DNA of 64,000 bases from Micromonospora saelicesensis. GTDB lineage: Bacteria > Actinomycetota > Actinomycetes > Mycobacteriales > Micromonosporaceae. Every line of letters begins with the position of its first letter. Position 1 is the first letter of the stretch. A program made the translations under genes and the position numbers. The notes under the pieces were generated by a model. The model did no database searches. It was not told the DNA's origin and saw only the letters and a list, made by a program, of their open reading frames with translations. The DNA is taken from contig NZ_FMCR01000001.1 of NCBI RefSeq assembly GCF_900091575.1, positions 1,116,001 through 1,180,000 on the forward strand. Direction: 5' to 3'. Below, piece by piece: positions 13,491-22,829 of the stretch.

Positions 13491-13783
13491 CATTCCTCGC
13501 TCAACTCGGGGGCGCCGGTCCGTGCGGACACACCGGCACCCCATATTGTGCCCGCGCGCGCCGTGGTGCCAGGGTGCGCGACCCGCCAGGCGGCATCGAT
13601 CGGCCGTCGACCCGCCCGAAGGGCGTCGAGTCGGCACGGCGCGCCGCAAACCTCGCCCGGCTCCCGCACCGGTCGTTTCGACGCGTCGATCCGCCCGCTG
13701 CCACCGGTGCCGCCGACCGACGCGACAGCCCGCCATCGGTGATCGGCTTGGCACCCGGCAGGGGGACGGTGGAGGATACGGGG

Positions 13784-15856
13784 GTGTCAGCCGAGGCGGG
13801 GCCCGCGACGGCCGGGGCCCGGGACGGGGCCGTCCGGCGTGTGCGGCTGCCCGCCGACCGCCGTACGCCGGCTGCCGCCCGCGCCGTGGTCCGCTCGGTG
13901 TTGACCGAGTCACACCTGGACGAGCTGGCCAACGAGGCGCTGCTGCTCACCACCGAGCTGACCACCAACGCCGTCGAGCACGCCCGCACCGAACTGGACA
14001 TCGAGGTCGTCGCGGACGAAATCGGGCTGACCGTCACCGTCTCCGACTTCGCCCCCGGTTCCGGCGACGAGCTGACCGTCGGCGACCGCAACGACTCCAC
14101 CGAGATCAACGAGGTCTCCGTGCGGGGCCGCGGCCTGTTGCTGGTCGACCACTTCGCCAGCCGCTGGGGCACCACGTACCTGCCCACCGGGAAGGGCGTC
14201 TGGTTCCGGCTGGACCGCCCCGGCGCCGACCAGCCCTCCAGCGGGACCATCGGTGAATCGACACCGGCCAACGCCGGCCCTCGGCCGAGCACCGACGGGT
14301 CCGCGCCGAGCGCCAGCGCGATGAGCGAACTCATGCAGACCGCCCCCGACCTGTACGGGGACGACCCGTTGCCCGACTTCGCCACCAGCCTGCTCAGCCG
14401 GGTAGCCGAGATGGTGGGCGCAGCCGGCGGCACGATCCGGCTGGACCGGGGCGACGGGCAGGGCAGTCAGGTGCTGGCCCGCTTCGGTCGGCCGCCCCGC
14501 CCCGGCAGCGACCTGCTCCGGGTGCCACTGACGGTGCACCGCCCGTACGCCGGGGAGCTGGAGTTGGACGCCGCGCCGTCGGCGTACGCCCAACCGTTGG
14601 CGGTGCTCACCGCCGAGCGGCTGTCGCTGCACCTGGAGAACGACCGGCTGCGCCGGGCCGACGTCCGCCGGCAGGTGTGGCTGACGTTCCTGGCCGAGGC
14701 GAGCGAACTGCTGGCCCAGTCGTTGGACGTCGACCTGACCATGGCGTTGGTGCCGCAGTTGGTGGTGCCGCGACTCGGCCAGTGGTGCGCTGTGCACACC
14801 ACCGACGAGTGGGGTCGGCTCCGACTGGCGGCGGCCAGCCACGCCGACGAGTCGATGCTTCCGCAGTTGCACAAGGTGCTGGCGGAGACCGGGCCGGACT
14901 CGATCCAGGCCCGCCTCCGCGAGGCGTCCCGCAGCGCGGCGCAGATCCCGCTGGGCGGGCCGATGGAGGGTTTCGCCGTCCCGCTGATCGCCCGCGGGCA
15001 GCGGCTCGGGACCCTCGCGGTGGGGCGGCACCAGCGGCACCGGCACGACCCGGACGAGGTGGCCGTGTTGGAGGACGTGGCCCGGCGGGCCGCGCTGGCC
15101 ATCGAGAACGCCCGGATCCACGCCGAACGCCGTCGGGTGGCGCAGACGCTCCAGCAGTCTCTGCTGCCGCCGGTGCTGCCGCTGGTGGACGGGATCGGTT
15201 TCGCCGCGGAGTACGTCCCGACCGGCGACGACGCCGAGGTGGGCGGCGACTTCTACGACGTGGTGCCGCTGCCCGACGGGCGCTGGCTGGTGGTGATCGG
15301 TGACGTCTCGGGCAAGGGTGTCCAGGCCGCCGCGGTGACCGGGCTGGTCCGGGACGTCATCCGGGTGCTGGTCGGCGACGGCAAACCGTTACCGGAGGCG
15401 CTGGCGCGGCTCAACGAGACGCTTGTCGAGCGCGGTGGCGGTCGCTACTGCACGCTGGCGCTGGCAGCGGTCGGGCAGGGCGAGGGTGGCCAGTTGGACG
15501 TCTCGCTGCACCTCGCTGGGCACGACCGGCCGGTGCTGCTGGCCGCGGCGGGCGGCGCCGGGTTCGTCGGCACCGGCGGCACCGCGCTCGGCCTGCTCGA
15601 CACGATCACCTCACCGACGGCGGAGATCACGCTCGCACCGGGCGATTCGCTGATCTTCTACACCGATGGCGTCACCGAGCGGCGGCGTGGCCGGGAGCTG
15701 TTCGGCACCGACCGACTGCGGGACGCCGCCGCGCCCCTGGCCGGATATTCGGCCGACGTGGTGGCCGCCCGACTGCGCGCTGCGGCGATCAACTTCTCGG
15801 TCGAGCCACCCCGGGACGACATCGCCGTCCTGGTGCTCCGCAACGACGCGACCTGA
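13784..15856 (+). CDS. RsbW-like ATPase-GAF-PP2C (SpoIIE) phosphatase fusion
   Basis: 690 residues. An N-terminal RsbW/SpoIIAB-like ATP-binding module (ALLLTTELTTNAVEHA, then RGRGLLLVDHFASRWG) is followed by a linker, GAF-like regions (about 200-440) and a C-terminal SpoIIE-type PP2C domain (QQSLLPP, EVGGDFYDV, GDVSGKGVQAA, FYTDGVTERR, PPRDDIAVLVL). Kinase-like and phosphatase modules in one chain could set the phosphorylation of a STAS antagonist in both directions. GTG 13784 is chosen because GGAGGA lies about 7 bases upstream; GTG 13769 also fits the frame. It is divergent from the poly-HAMP kinase. Confidence 0.9.
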   Translation: MSAEAGPATAGARDGAVRRVRLPADRRTPAAARAVVRSVLTESHLDELANEALLLTTELTTNAVEHARTELDIEVVADEIGLTVTVSDFAPGSGDELTVGDRNDSTEINEVSVRGRGLLLVDHFASRWGTTYLPTGKGVWFRLDRPGADQPSSGTIGESTPANAGPRPSTDGSAPSASAMSELMQTAPDLYGDDPLPDFATSLLSRVAEMVGAAGGTIRLDRGDGQGSQVLARFGRPPRPGSDLLRVPLTVHRPYAGELELDAAPSAYAQPLAVLTAERLSLHLENDRLRRADVRRQVWLTFLAEASELLAQSLDVDLTMALVPQLVVPRLGQWCAVHTTDEWGRLRLAAASHADESMLPQLHKVLAETGPDSIQARLREASRSAAQIPLGGPMEGFAVPLIARGQRLGTLAVGRHQRHRHDPDEVAVLEDVARRAALAIENARIHAERRRVAQTLQQSLLPPVLPLVDGIGFAAEYVPTGDDAEVGGDFYDVVPLPDGRWLVVIGDVSGKGVQAAAVTGLVRDVIRVLVGDGKPLPEALARLNETLVERGGGRYCTLALAAVGQGEGGQLDVSLHLAGHDRPVLLAAAGGAGFVGTGGTALGLLDTITSPTAEITLAPGDSLIFYTDGVTERRRGRELFGTDRLRDAAAPLAGYSADVVAARLRAAAINFSVEPPRDDIAVLVLRNDAT

Positions 15857-15891
15857 CCGCAGCGCGGCCCCCGGCCATCGGGTCCGCTCGG

Positions 15892-15897
15892 TAGATT
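15892..15897 (+). promoter_or_regulatory. -10 hexamer TAGATT before the 15905 gene
   Basis: TAGATT is 7 bases before the ATG at 15905, fitting the leaderless pattern. It supports that ATG over the in-frame TTG at 15896, which would overlap the hexamer. Confidence 0.55.
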
Positions 15898-15904
15898 GAC
15901 GGCC

Positions 15905-16336
15905 ATGACGAGCGTCGCGCAGGTCACGTCGTACCCCCGGCGGGCGGTCCGGGCCCTGATCGTCGCGCAGTTCGCGACCATCGGCGCCTTCCTCACCGTG
16001 CTGCTGCTCTACGTCGGTCGGATGACGAGCGCCGGCGTCGGCCCGGCCGAGATGCTGACCGGCGCGTACGACCCGAAGGACATGGTCCCGTTCGGGACGG
16101 CTGGGCTGAACCCGTTCCTCTGGCTCTATGCCGTGGTCGGGGTGCTCTACCTGACGGGTGCGGTGCTCGCGCTGCCGTTGGCGATCGTCGCGGTGGCGCT
16201 GGTCGCCAGGGAGCGCGAGGCACTGCCCCGGGCGATCCGGTCACTGCTGCTGGCCGGCGCGGTCGGAGGCCTGCTGGTGCTGGTGGCCCGCTTCACCCCG
16301 CCGCTGCTGGACATGCACCGGTGGTGGCTGGACTGA
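15905..16336 (+). CDS. Small multi-pass membrane protein, function unknown
   Basis: 143 residues with three strongly hydrophobic segments: LIVAQFATIGAFLTVLLLYV, the stretch around YAVVGVLYLTGAVLALPLAIV, and LLLAGAVGGLLVLVARF. A polar loop (MLTGAYDPKDMVPFGTAG) separates the first two. No enzyme or transporter signature is recognised. It lies 48 bases after the PP2C fusion on the same strand but seems to have its own promoter. Confidence 0.8.
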   Translation: MTSVAQVTSYPRRAVRALIVAQFATIGAFLTVLLLYVGRMTSAGVGPAEMLTGAYDPKDMVPFGTAGLNPFLWLYAVVGVLYLTGAVLALPLAIVAVALVAREREALPRAIRSLLLAGAVGGLLVLVARFTPPLLDMHRWWLD

Positions 16337-16405
16337 TCTCGGCCGGGCCGCACCGGCCGACGGGCTCACCCGGCCGCGCCGACGGCTCATATGGCCGGCC
16401 CGGCC

Positions 16406-17773
16406 TCACAGGCCGCCGGGGAGCCGCCCGGGCGCGAGGCGGTGCTCCGGATCCAGGTGCCGCTTCGCGGCCCGCAACTGGGCCAGGCCGGCCAGCTCGC
16501 CCCAGAGGTCGACCGCCTGGCGGACCGCCGCCGGGGCGGAGACCACCACGCAGCGGCCCTGCCGGGCCAACAGCACCCCTCGGACGGCGGCCAGAATGGA
16601 CGCCACCCGATCGGCTGCCAGTGCCCCCGGCAACGCCGCGTGCACCACGCCCAGCCCGGCGGACCCCCGCACCGGCACCGGCGATCCGGCCGCGTCACGT
16701 AGCGCGTAGACGGCGGCGTGCAGGTCGCCGATCGGCACCTCCAGGCGCAGTGCCGTGTCACCGGGCGCGAACGGGTAGCGGCGCCACCACGTCGGCGCGG
16801 AGTGGGCGATCGTCGCCTCCCCGTGCAGCAGGCCGACCAGCCGCTCGGCACGCTCGGTGACGTCGGCGGGGCCGCCCTCCAGCAGCACCACCAGGCTGCC
16901 GGCCCGGGACGGAGCGCCGGCCCGGCCAGACATCGACGGATGACGCTCCCGGGCGGTGGCCGCCGGATGACCGGGCGGGTACGGCGCACGCGGGCGGGGG
17001 GTGCCTCCGGGCAGGTCCAGCTCGATGGCCGACGGTTCCAGCCGAGCGGCGAGGATCGTCCGGACCAGGTCGTGCACCTCCAACGGCGTCCACACCGGGC
17101 GGGACACCCAGAGCCTGCTCGCCGGCACCGGCTGCACCCGCAGGCTCGCCGACACCAGCACGCCGAGCGCGCCCTGGGAGCCGCAGAGCAGGCGGGCCAG
17201 GTCGAGCCCGGGCGCGCCACCACCGACGCTGATCAGCTCGCCGTCGGCGGCGAGGTAACGCACACCGAGCAGTTGGTCGCAGGGGCTGCCGTGGCGGTGG
17301 CGCAGCGGGCCGGCCTCGCCGGCTGCCAGCACACCGCCCAGGGTCGCGCCGGGCGAGGGGGCGTCCATCGCCAACCGCTGCCCGGTGCGCTCCAGGGTGG
17401 CCTGCACCGCCCGCAGTGGAGTGCCGGCCCCAACGTCGGTCACCAGCGCGTCGACCGGCTCGTGACCGATGCCGGCCAGCCGGCCGGTGTCGAGCAGGAT
17501 GTCGACCTGGACCGGAGTGGCACCCCAGTCGATCTTCGTGCCCGCGCCTCGGGGCACCACCGTCAGGTCGTGCACGGCGGCCAGCCGCAGCACCTCGGCG
17601 GCGGCGTGCGGGCCGCCCGGAACGGCCACCCAACGCGCCGGTCGCCCCGCCACCTCGTCGGCCGGCCCGGCCAGCCGGGAGAACGGTGGACCGCAGATCG
17701 CCGCCAACCGCCGGGTGATCTCGAGGGCTCCGGACCGGCCGAGGGAACTCGCTGCTGCCGCCATGCCGGCCAT
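16406..17773 (-). CDS. FAD-binding oxidase (glycolate oxidase GlcE-like)
   Basis: About 455 residues of the vanillyl-alcohol-oxidase fold. The FAD pyrophosphate region includes TVVPRGAGTKIDWG near residue 75, followed by DVGAGTPLRAVQ and APSPGATLGGVLAAGEAGPLR, the pattern of GlcE-type subunits. A shortened C-terminal half ends PGRLPGGL. It may oxidise a 2-hydroxyacid, but no GlcD or GlcF partner is adjacent, so the substrate is open. Start is ATG 17773 or ATG 17764; neither has a clear ribosome site. Divergent from the peptidase gene. Confidence 0.85.
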   Translation of the reverse strand: MAGMAAAASSLGRSGALEITRRLAAICGPPFSRLAGPADEVAGRPARWVAVPGGPHAAAEVLRLAAVHDLTVVPRGAGTKIDWGATPVQVDILLDTGRLAGIGHEPVDALVTDVGAGTPLRAVQATLERTGQRLAMDAPSPGATLGGVLAAGEAGPLRHRHGSPCDQLLGVRYLAADGELISVGGGAPGLDLARLLCGSQGALGVLVSASLRVQPVPASRLWVSRPVWTPLEVHDLVRTILAARLEPSAIELDLPGGTPRPRAPYPPGHPAATARERHPSMSGRAGAPSRAGSLVVLLEGGPADVTERAERLVGLLHGEATIAHSAPTWWRRYPFAPGDTALRLEVPIGDLHAAVYALRDAAGSPVPVRGSAGLGVVHAALPGALAADRVASILAAVRGVLLARQGRCVVVSAPAAVRQAVDLWGELAGLAQLRAAKRHLDPEHRLAPGRLPGGL

Positions 17774-17847
17774 CGTACATGTGTTCGAAAGCCGTGGTGG
17801 CGAGTATCGGGATGCCGCTGGTCCGGCGCGCTGCGCCTGCCGGCCGG

Positions 17848-17853
17848 TAACGT
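17848..17853 (+). promoter_or_regulatory. -10 hexamer TAACGT before oligopeptidase B gene
   Basis: TAACGT ends 7 bases before GTG 17861, another leaderless-type arrangement. It supports GTG 17861 as the start. Confidence 0.55.
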
Positions 17854-17860
17854 GGCCGCC

Positions 17861-19957
17861 GTGACCACCGAGACTGCCCCGCCCGCGGCGAAGCGGGTGC
17901 CCAGCGAGCGCACCCACCACGGCGACACCGTCGTCGACGAGTACTCCTGGCTCGCCGCCAAGGACGACCCGGAGACGATCGCCTACCTGACCGCCGAGAA
18001 CGAGTACACCGACGCGCGTACGGCACACCTGGCCGACCTGCGCGCCGACCTGTTCGAGGAGACTCGCCGGCGCACCCAGGAAACCGACCTGTCCGTGCCG
18101 ACCCGCAAGGGCGGGCACTGGTACTACACCCGGACGGTCGAGGGACAGCAGTACGGAGTGCAGTGCCGCCGGGCGGTCCGCGACGGTGAGACCGACCCGC
18201 CGGTCAGCGCGGACGGCGCCCCGCTCGACGGCGAGGAGGTGCTGCTCGACGGCAACCTGCTGGCCGAGGGGCACGACTTCTTCTCGCTCGGCGCGTTCGA
18301 CGTCAGCCCGGACGGTCGCTGGCTGGCCTACTCCACCGATTTCTCCGGTGACGAGCGCTTCACCCTGCGGGTAAAGGACCTGACCACCGGCGAGCTGCTG
18401 CCGGACGAGGTGCCGGACACGTTCTACGGCACCGCCTGGTCGGCGGACGCCTCGGTGCTGTTCTACGTGACGGTGGACGACGCCTGGCGGCCGAACCGGG
18501 TCTGGCGGCACACCATCGGCTCCGCCGCCGCCGACGACGTGGTGGTCCACCAGGAGGACGACGAGCGGTTCTGGGTGGGCGTGGAGCTGACCCGGTCGGA
18601 GAAGTTCATCCTCATCGACGTGCACAGCAAGGTGACCAGCGAGGTGCTGGTGATCCCCGCCGGCAACCCGACCGGCGCGCCGGCCGTGATCGCACCCCGC
18701 CGACAGGGCGTCGAATACACGGTGGAGCACCACGGCCACCGTTTCCTGATCCTGCACAACGACGGCGCGGAGGACTTCGCGCTGGCGTTCACCTCGGCGG
18801 ACCTACCGGGCGACTGGGTGCCGCTGATCGAGCACACCTCGGGCACCCGACTGGAGGCAGTCGACGCCTTCGCCAACCACCTGGTGGTGTCGCTGCGCAC
18901 CGACGGGCTCACCGGGCTGCGGGTGCTGCCGGTGGGCAGTGACGACGGGTACGACACCGACTTCCCCGAGCCGCTGTACAGCGTCGGGTTGGACGCCAAC
19001 CCGGAGTACCGCACCGGCCAGGTCCGGCTGCGCTACTCCTCGCTGATCACCCCCGACTCGGTGTACGACTACGACCTGGTCACCCGGCAGATGGTGCTGC
19101 TCAAGCAGAAGCCGGTGCTGCCCGGGCCGGACGGGCGACCGTACGACCCGGCCGAGTACGAGCAGCACCGCGACTGGGCGCTCGCCGACGACGGCACCCG
19201 GGTGCCGATCTCACTGGTCTGCCGCGTCGGCACCCCCCGGGACGGCTCGGCACCCTGCGAGCTGTACGGCTACGGCTCGTACGAGGCCAGCATGGACCCG
19301 TGGTTCTCGGTGGCCCGGCTGTCCCTGCTGGACCGGGGCGTGGTCTTCGCGGTGGCGCACATCCGGGGCGGCGGTGAGCTGGGCCGACGGTGGTACGACC
19401 AGGGCAAGCTGCTGGCCAAGAAGAACACCTTCACCGACTTCGTGGCGTGCGCCCGGCACCTCGTCAAGGCCGGCTGGACGGCCAGCGACCGGTTGGTCGC
19501 GCGGGGCGCCTCGGCCGGTGGCCTGCTGATGGGCGCGGTGGCCAACCTGGCACCTGACGCGTTCACCGGGATCGTGGCGCAGGTGCCGTTCGTGGACGCG
19601 CTCACGTCGATCCTCGACCCGTCGCTGCCGCTGACCGTCACCGAGTGGGAGGAGTGGGGCAACCCTCTTGAGGACCCTGAGGTGTACGCGTACATGAAGT
19701 CCTACACGCCGTACGAGAACGTGGCCACCGTGGACTACCCGGCGATCCTCGCGGTGACCAGCCTCAACGACACCCGGGTGCTCTACTCGGAGCCGGCGAA
19801 GTGGATCGCCCGGCTGCGGGCGGTGGCCCCGGGCGGCGACTACCTGCTGAAGACCGAGATGGGTGCCGGGCACGGTGGCCCGAGCGGTCGCTACGACTCC
19901 TGGCGCGAGGAGGCGTTCATCAACGCCTGGATCCTGGACCGCATCGGCCACGCCTGA
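17861..19957 (+). CDS. ptrB: S9A oligopeptidase B (prolyl oligopeptidase family)
   Basis: 698-residue cytosolic serine peptidase with an N-terminal beta-propeller and C-terminal alpha/beta hydrolase domain. The nucleophile serine lies in ARGASAGGLLMGA, the aspartate in SLNDTRVLYSEPAKW and the histidine in GAGHGGPSGRYDSW. The N-terminal segment (ERTHHGDTVVDEYSWL) is typical. The family cleaves short peptides, often after basic residues. No signal peptide is present. Length is normal and all catalytic residues are intact. Confidence 0.93.
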   Translation: MTTETAPPAAKRVPSERTHHGDTVVDEYSWLAAKDDPETIAYLTAENEYTDARTAHLADLRADLFEETRRRTQETDLSVPTRKGGHWYYTRTVEGQQYGVQCRRAVRDGETDPPVSADGAPLDGEEVLLDGNLLAEGHDFFSLGAFDVSPDGRWLAYSTDFSGDERFTLRVKDLTTGELLPDEVPDTFYGTAWSADASVLFYVTVDDAWRPNRVWRHTIGSAAADDVVVHQEDDERFWVGVELTRSEKFILIDVHSKVTSEVLVIPAGNPTGAPAVIAPRRQGVEYTVEHHGHRFLILHNDGAEDFALAFTSADLPGDWVPLIEHTSGTRLEAVDAFANHLVVSLRTDGLTGLRVLPVGSDDGYDTDFPEPLYSVGLDANPEYRTGQVRLRYSSLITPDSVYDYDLVTRQMVLLKQKPVLPGPDGRPYDPAEYEQHRDWALADDGTRVPISLVCRVGTPRDGSAPCELYGYGSYEASMDPWFSVARLSLLDRGVVFAVAHIRGGGELGRRWYDQGKLLAKKNTFTDFVACARHLVKAGWTASDRLVARGASAGGLLMGAVANLAPDAFTGIVAQVPFVDALTSILDPSLPLTVTEWEEWGNPLEDPEVYAYMKSYTPYENVATVDYPAILAVTSLNDTRVLYSEPAKWIARLRAVAPGGDYLLKTEMGAGHGGPSGRYDSWREEAFINAWILDRIGHA

Positions 19958-19976
19958 CGGCGATCGGGGGGCGGTC

Positions 19977-20153
19977 ATGACCGACGAGGACGAGGACGGG
20001 GCGGAGGCCGGCGCGCCGGCGGGTGCGGCCCGGCGCGCGTCCGCCTGGATGATCCTCGCGATCGTGGCCGCCGCCCTGCTCGTCTGCTGCTGCTCCGCCG
20101 CCGTCGGCCTGCTGATCTCCTGGTCGGCCGGCCTCTTCCACACCCCGACCTGA
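19977..20153 (+). CDS. Small single-pass membrane protein (58 aa)
   Basis: An acidic N-terminus (MTDEDEDGAEAG) precedes one long hydrophobic helix with three consecutive cysteines (LLVCCCSAAVGLLI). ATG 19977 follows a G-rich ribosome-binding stretch (GGGGGGCGG). It lies 19 bases after the peptidase stop, so is probably co-transcribed. Function unknown. Confidence 0.7.
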   Translation: MTDEDEDGAEAGAPAGAARRASAWMILAIVAAALLVCCCSAAVGLLISWSAGLFHTPT

Positions 20154-20178
20154 CGGCTGACGCCGCATCGAGGTGGCG

Positions 20179-22302
20179 TCAGCCGCGGCCGGCCCCGACC
20201 AACACTGCCGCCTCGCCGGTCCGCACCATCCGCTGCCAGCGCAGCCGGTTACCGATCAGCGCGGTGACCACCGACTGCACCACCACCAGGTACATGAGCT
20301 GCCGGTAGACCAGCTGCTGGAACGGCAGCGTCCACAGTGGGCCGTACCGCTCCCGGTCCAGTCGCAGCGCGTACGCGGCGGTGGCCGCCTGGAGCAGCAG
20401 CAGTCCCGCCCAGGCCAGGGCGAGGGTCGACCAGGGCAGGAAGAGCAGGCCGTACACGGCGAACACGTCGACCGCCGGGGCGGTGAGCGGCAACACGATC
20501 TGGAACACCGTGAGGTACGGCAGGCCGCGCCGGCCCAGTTTGCCTCCGGCACCCGACTCGCGCAGCGCGTGCCGGTGCTTCCACATCGCCTGCATGGTGC
20601 CGTAGCACCAGCGGTAGCGCTGCCGCCAGAGCTGGCGCAACGACGACGGGGCCTCGGTCCAGGCGATGGCCGACTCCTCGTAGACGACCCGCCAGCCGGC
20701 CCGGAGCACCTTCATGGTGAGGTCCGTGTCCTCGGCCAGCGTGTCCGACGGCACCCCTCCCACCCGCAGCAGCACCTCGCGGCGGAACGCGCCGATCGCG
20801 CCGGGGATTGTCGGCATGCACTCCAGCACGTCGTACATCCGTCGGTCGAGGTTGAAGCCGATCACGTACTCCAGGTGCTGCCACCGACCCAGCAGCCGAC
20901 GCCGGTTGGCGACCTTGGTGTTGCCGCTGATCGCGCCCACCGACGGGTCGGCGAAGCCCTGCACCAGGCGGTGCACGGTGTCCGGCTGGAAGACGGTGTC
21001 GCCGTCGACCAGCACCAGAAGGTTCGCCCGGGCCGCCCTGATGCCCGTGTTCAGCGCCGCCGGCTTGCCGGCGTTGGCCTGCCGGATCACGCGTACCCCG
21101 CGCAGTCGCATCCGCTCGACGATGTCGGCGGTGCCGTCGTCCGACCCGTCGTCCACCACGATCACCTCCAACGCCGGGTACGCGCTGGCCAGCAGGGAAC
21201 GCACCGTGGCGGCGATGTTCGCCGCCTCGTTGTACGCGGGCACGATCACCGACACCGGTACCCGCACCTCGGGACGGTCCCGGCGGGGCCGGCGGACGCG
21301 GCGCACGTGCCGCTGGGCGCAGATCACCTGCACGGCCAGACGCGCCACCCCGAGCACCAGTGCGGTGGCGAGGAGGAAGTTCATCACCTCGGCGGACCAG
21401 CGGGCACCGGTCTGGGTCCAGCGCAGTGCGGTGCCGCTCAGCCGGGTACCGGTGCCCGCCGGGACCATCGACGGTGCGGCGTCGATGCCGGCGGAGACGG
21501 TGGTGAACCGGTAGCCCTGATCGCCGAGCGCGGGCAGCAGGCGGTCCAGCGCGGCGAGGGTCTGCGCCCGGTCACCGCCGCCGTCGTGCATCAACACCAC
21601 CGCTCCCTGTCCCCGCTTCGGGGTGGCCGCCCGCACGATCTGGTCGGTGCCGGGGCGCTGCCAGTCCTTGGTGTCCAGGTCGGTGAGCACCGCGACGTGC
21701 CCGGCACCGGCGGCGGCGCGCAACGCGGCGTACTCGGACCCGGTCAGCGCCGTCGGCACCGAGGAGAACGGCGGCCGGAGCAGGGTCACTTCCCGGCCGG
21801 TGGCCGACGCGACCGCCTTGCGGGTCAGCGACAGTTCGAGGTCACGCCGCGACGGCGACACCTCGGCGAGGTCGGCGTGGGTGAACGTGTGCGACCCGAT
21901 CTCGTGCCCCTCGGCAAGGATCCGCCGGACCAGTTCGGGGTGCTCGTTGACCCGGGCGCCCACCACGAAGAAGGTGGCGTGCGCGCCGTGCCGACGAAGC
22001 ACGTCAAGGACCTGTGGCGTCCAGCGCGGGTCCGGCCCGTCGTCGAAGGTCAGCGCGATGGTGCGGTCCGGCAACGCCCGGCTGACCGGTTCGGCACGAT
22101 CCAGCCGTAGCACCGGGCCACCCGAGCTGACGGCGGCCGGCACGTCCGACGCGGGCTGTGCGGTGGCGTTTCCCGAGCCGCCCGCGAGACCGCTCAGCAG
22201 GCCGTTGACGGTGAGCGCCGAGAGCAGCAGGAGCAGCCCGAGCAGGAGCAGCAGCCAGTGCGCCCGAGGGTCCCGCCGGGCCACGTGTCTCGCCATCGTC
22301 AC
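20179..22302 (-). CDS. Fused polysaccharide deacetylase (NodB) and family 2 glycosyltransferase
   Basis: 707 residues. An N-terminal hydrophobic anchor (LLLLLGLLLLLSALTV) is followed by a NodB carbohydrate esterase domain (LTFDDGPDPRW, GHEIGSHTFTHADL), a second membrane helix, then a processive GT2 domain (PVSVIVPAYNEAANI, VVDDGSDDGT, VDGDTVF, AEDTDLTM, QRYRWCYGT) and C-terminal membrane helices. The QxxRW-type motif suggests a chitin- or hyaluronan-synthase-like polymerase coupled to N-deacetylation, with export possible. The start overlaps the TGA of the 22299-22724 gene (GTGA); ATG 22296 is an alternative. Confidence 0.92.
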   Translation of the reverse strand: MTMARHVARRDPRAHWLLLLLGLLLLLSALTVNGLLSGLAGGSGNATAQPASDVPAAVSSGGPVLRLDRAEPVSRALPDRTIALTFDDGPDPRWTPQVLDVLRRHGAHATFFVVGARVNEHPELVRRILAEGHEIGSHTFTHADLAEVSPSRRDLELSLTRKAVASATGREVTLLRPPFSSVPTALTGSEYAALRAAAGAGHVAVLTDLDTKDWQRPGTDQIVRAATPKRGQGAVVLMHDGGGDRAQTLAALDRLLPALGDQGYRFTTVSAGIDAAPSMVPAGTGTRLSGTALRWTQTGARWSAEVMNFLLATALVLGVARLAVQVICAQRHVRRVRRPRRDRPEVRVPVSVIVPAYNEAANIAATVRSLLASAYPALEVIVVDDGSDDGTADIVERMRLRGVRVIRQANAGKPAALNTGIRAARANLLVLVDGDTVFQPDTVHRLVQGFADPSVGAISGNTKVANRRRLLGRWQHLEYVIGFNLDRRMYDVLECMPTIPGAIGAFRREVLLRVGGVPSDTLAEDTDLTMKVLRAGWRVVYEESAIAWTEAPSSLRQLWRQRYRWCYGTMQAMWKHRHALRESGAGGKLGRRGLPYLTVFQIVLPLTAPAVDVFAVYGLLFLPWSTLALAWAGLLLLQAATAAYALRLDRERYGPLWTLPFQQLVYRQLMYLVVVQSVVTALIGNRLRWQRMVRTGEAAVLVGAGRG

Positions 22303-22724
22303 TGCGGCTTACCGGGCGACCTGCTCGGCTTGGCGTTCCTGCGGTGCTCGTCGCCACGGCCCGGTTGGTCGGTGGCGGATGGCGTCCCGGTGGCCGTGGC
22401 GGCCGTGGTCGGGGATCGGTCGCTGGTCGGGGTGGCGCGCGGCAGCGGCGCTGACGTACGGGCCGCCGGCGACGGCGACGGCGACTCGGCCACCCGGGGC
22501 GGCTTGACCCCGTCCACGCCGGCCTCCACCGGGCGCGTCCCCCGGGAGTCCTCCGACCAGCCGGGCAGCGGCACCGACGTGTCCAGGAAGAGCCCCGCGG
22601 CGATCAGGACGAGGCTGGTGAGCAGGCCGAGGCCCATGGCGGTGCCCGCGATGACGGTCAGCCGGCGGCGACGCCCGGTGCCGTCGACGAACACCGGCGG
22701 GACAGAGCCCGGTTGACTGTGCAT
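22299..22724 (-). CDS. Membrane-anchored, Ser/Thr/Pro-rich protein, function unknown
   Basis: 141 residues. An arginine-rich cytoplasmic stretch (GRRRRLTV) precedes one helix (AGTAMGLGLLTSLVLIAAGL) and a long disordered tail rich in Ser, Thr and Pro. GGGAG 8 bases before ATG 22724 supports the start. Overlap with the deacetylase-glycosyltransferase gene suggests it helps that enzyme, for instance as a wall-spanning or regulatory partner; that is inference. Confidence 0.75.
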   Translation of the reverse strand: MHSQPGSVPPVFVDGTGRRRRLTVIAGTAMGLGLLTSLVLIAAGLFLDTSVPLPGWSEDSRGTRPVEAGVDGVKPPRVAESPSPSPAARTSAPLPRATPTSDRSPTTAATATGTPSATDQPGRGDEHRRNAKPSRSPGKPQ

Positions 22725-22829
22725 CTGGCAAACTCCCACCGTCACCACGCCGACAACCGGCGTCGGAGACCCGATGGGCCGGGTCTCCGTTGCACACAGC
22801 GGCACCGCCACCAGCGGTGTTACATCGAC

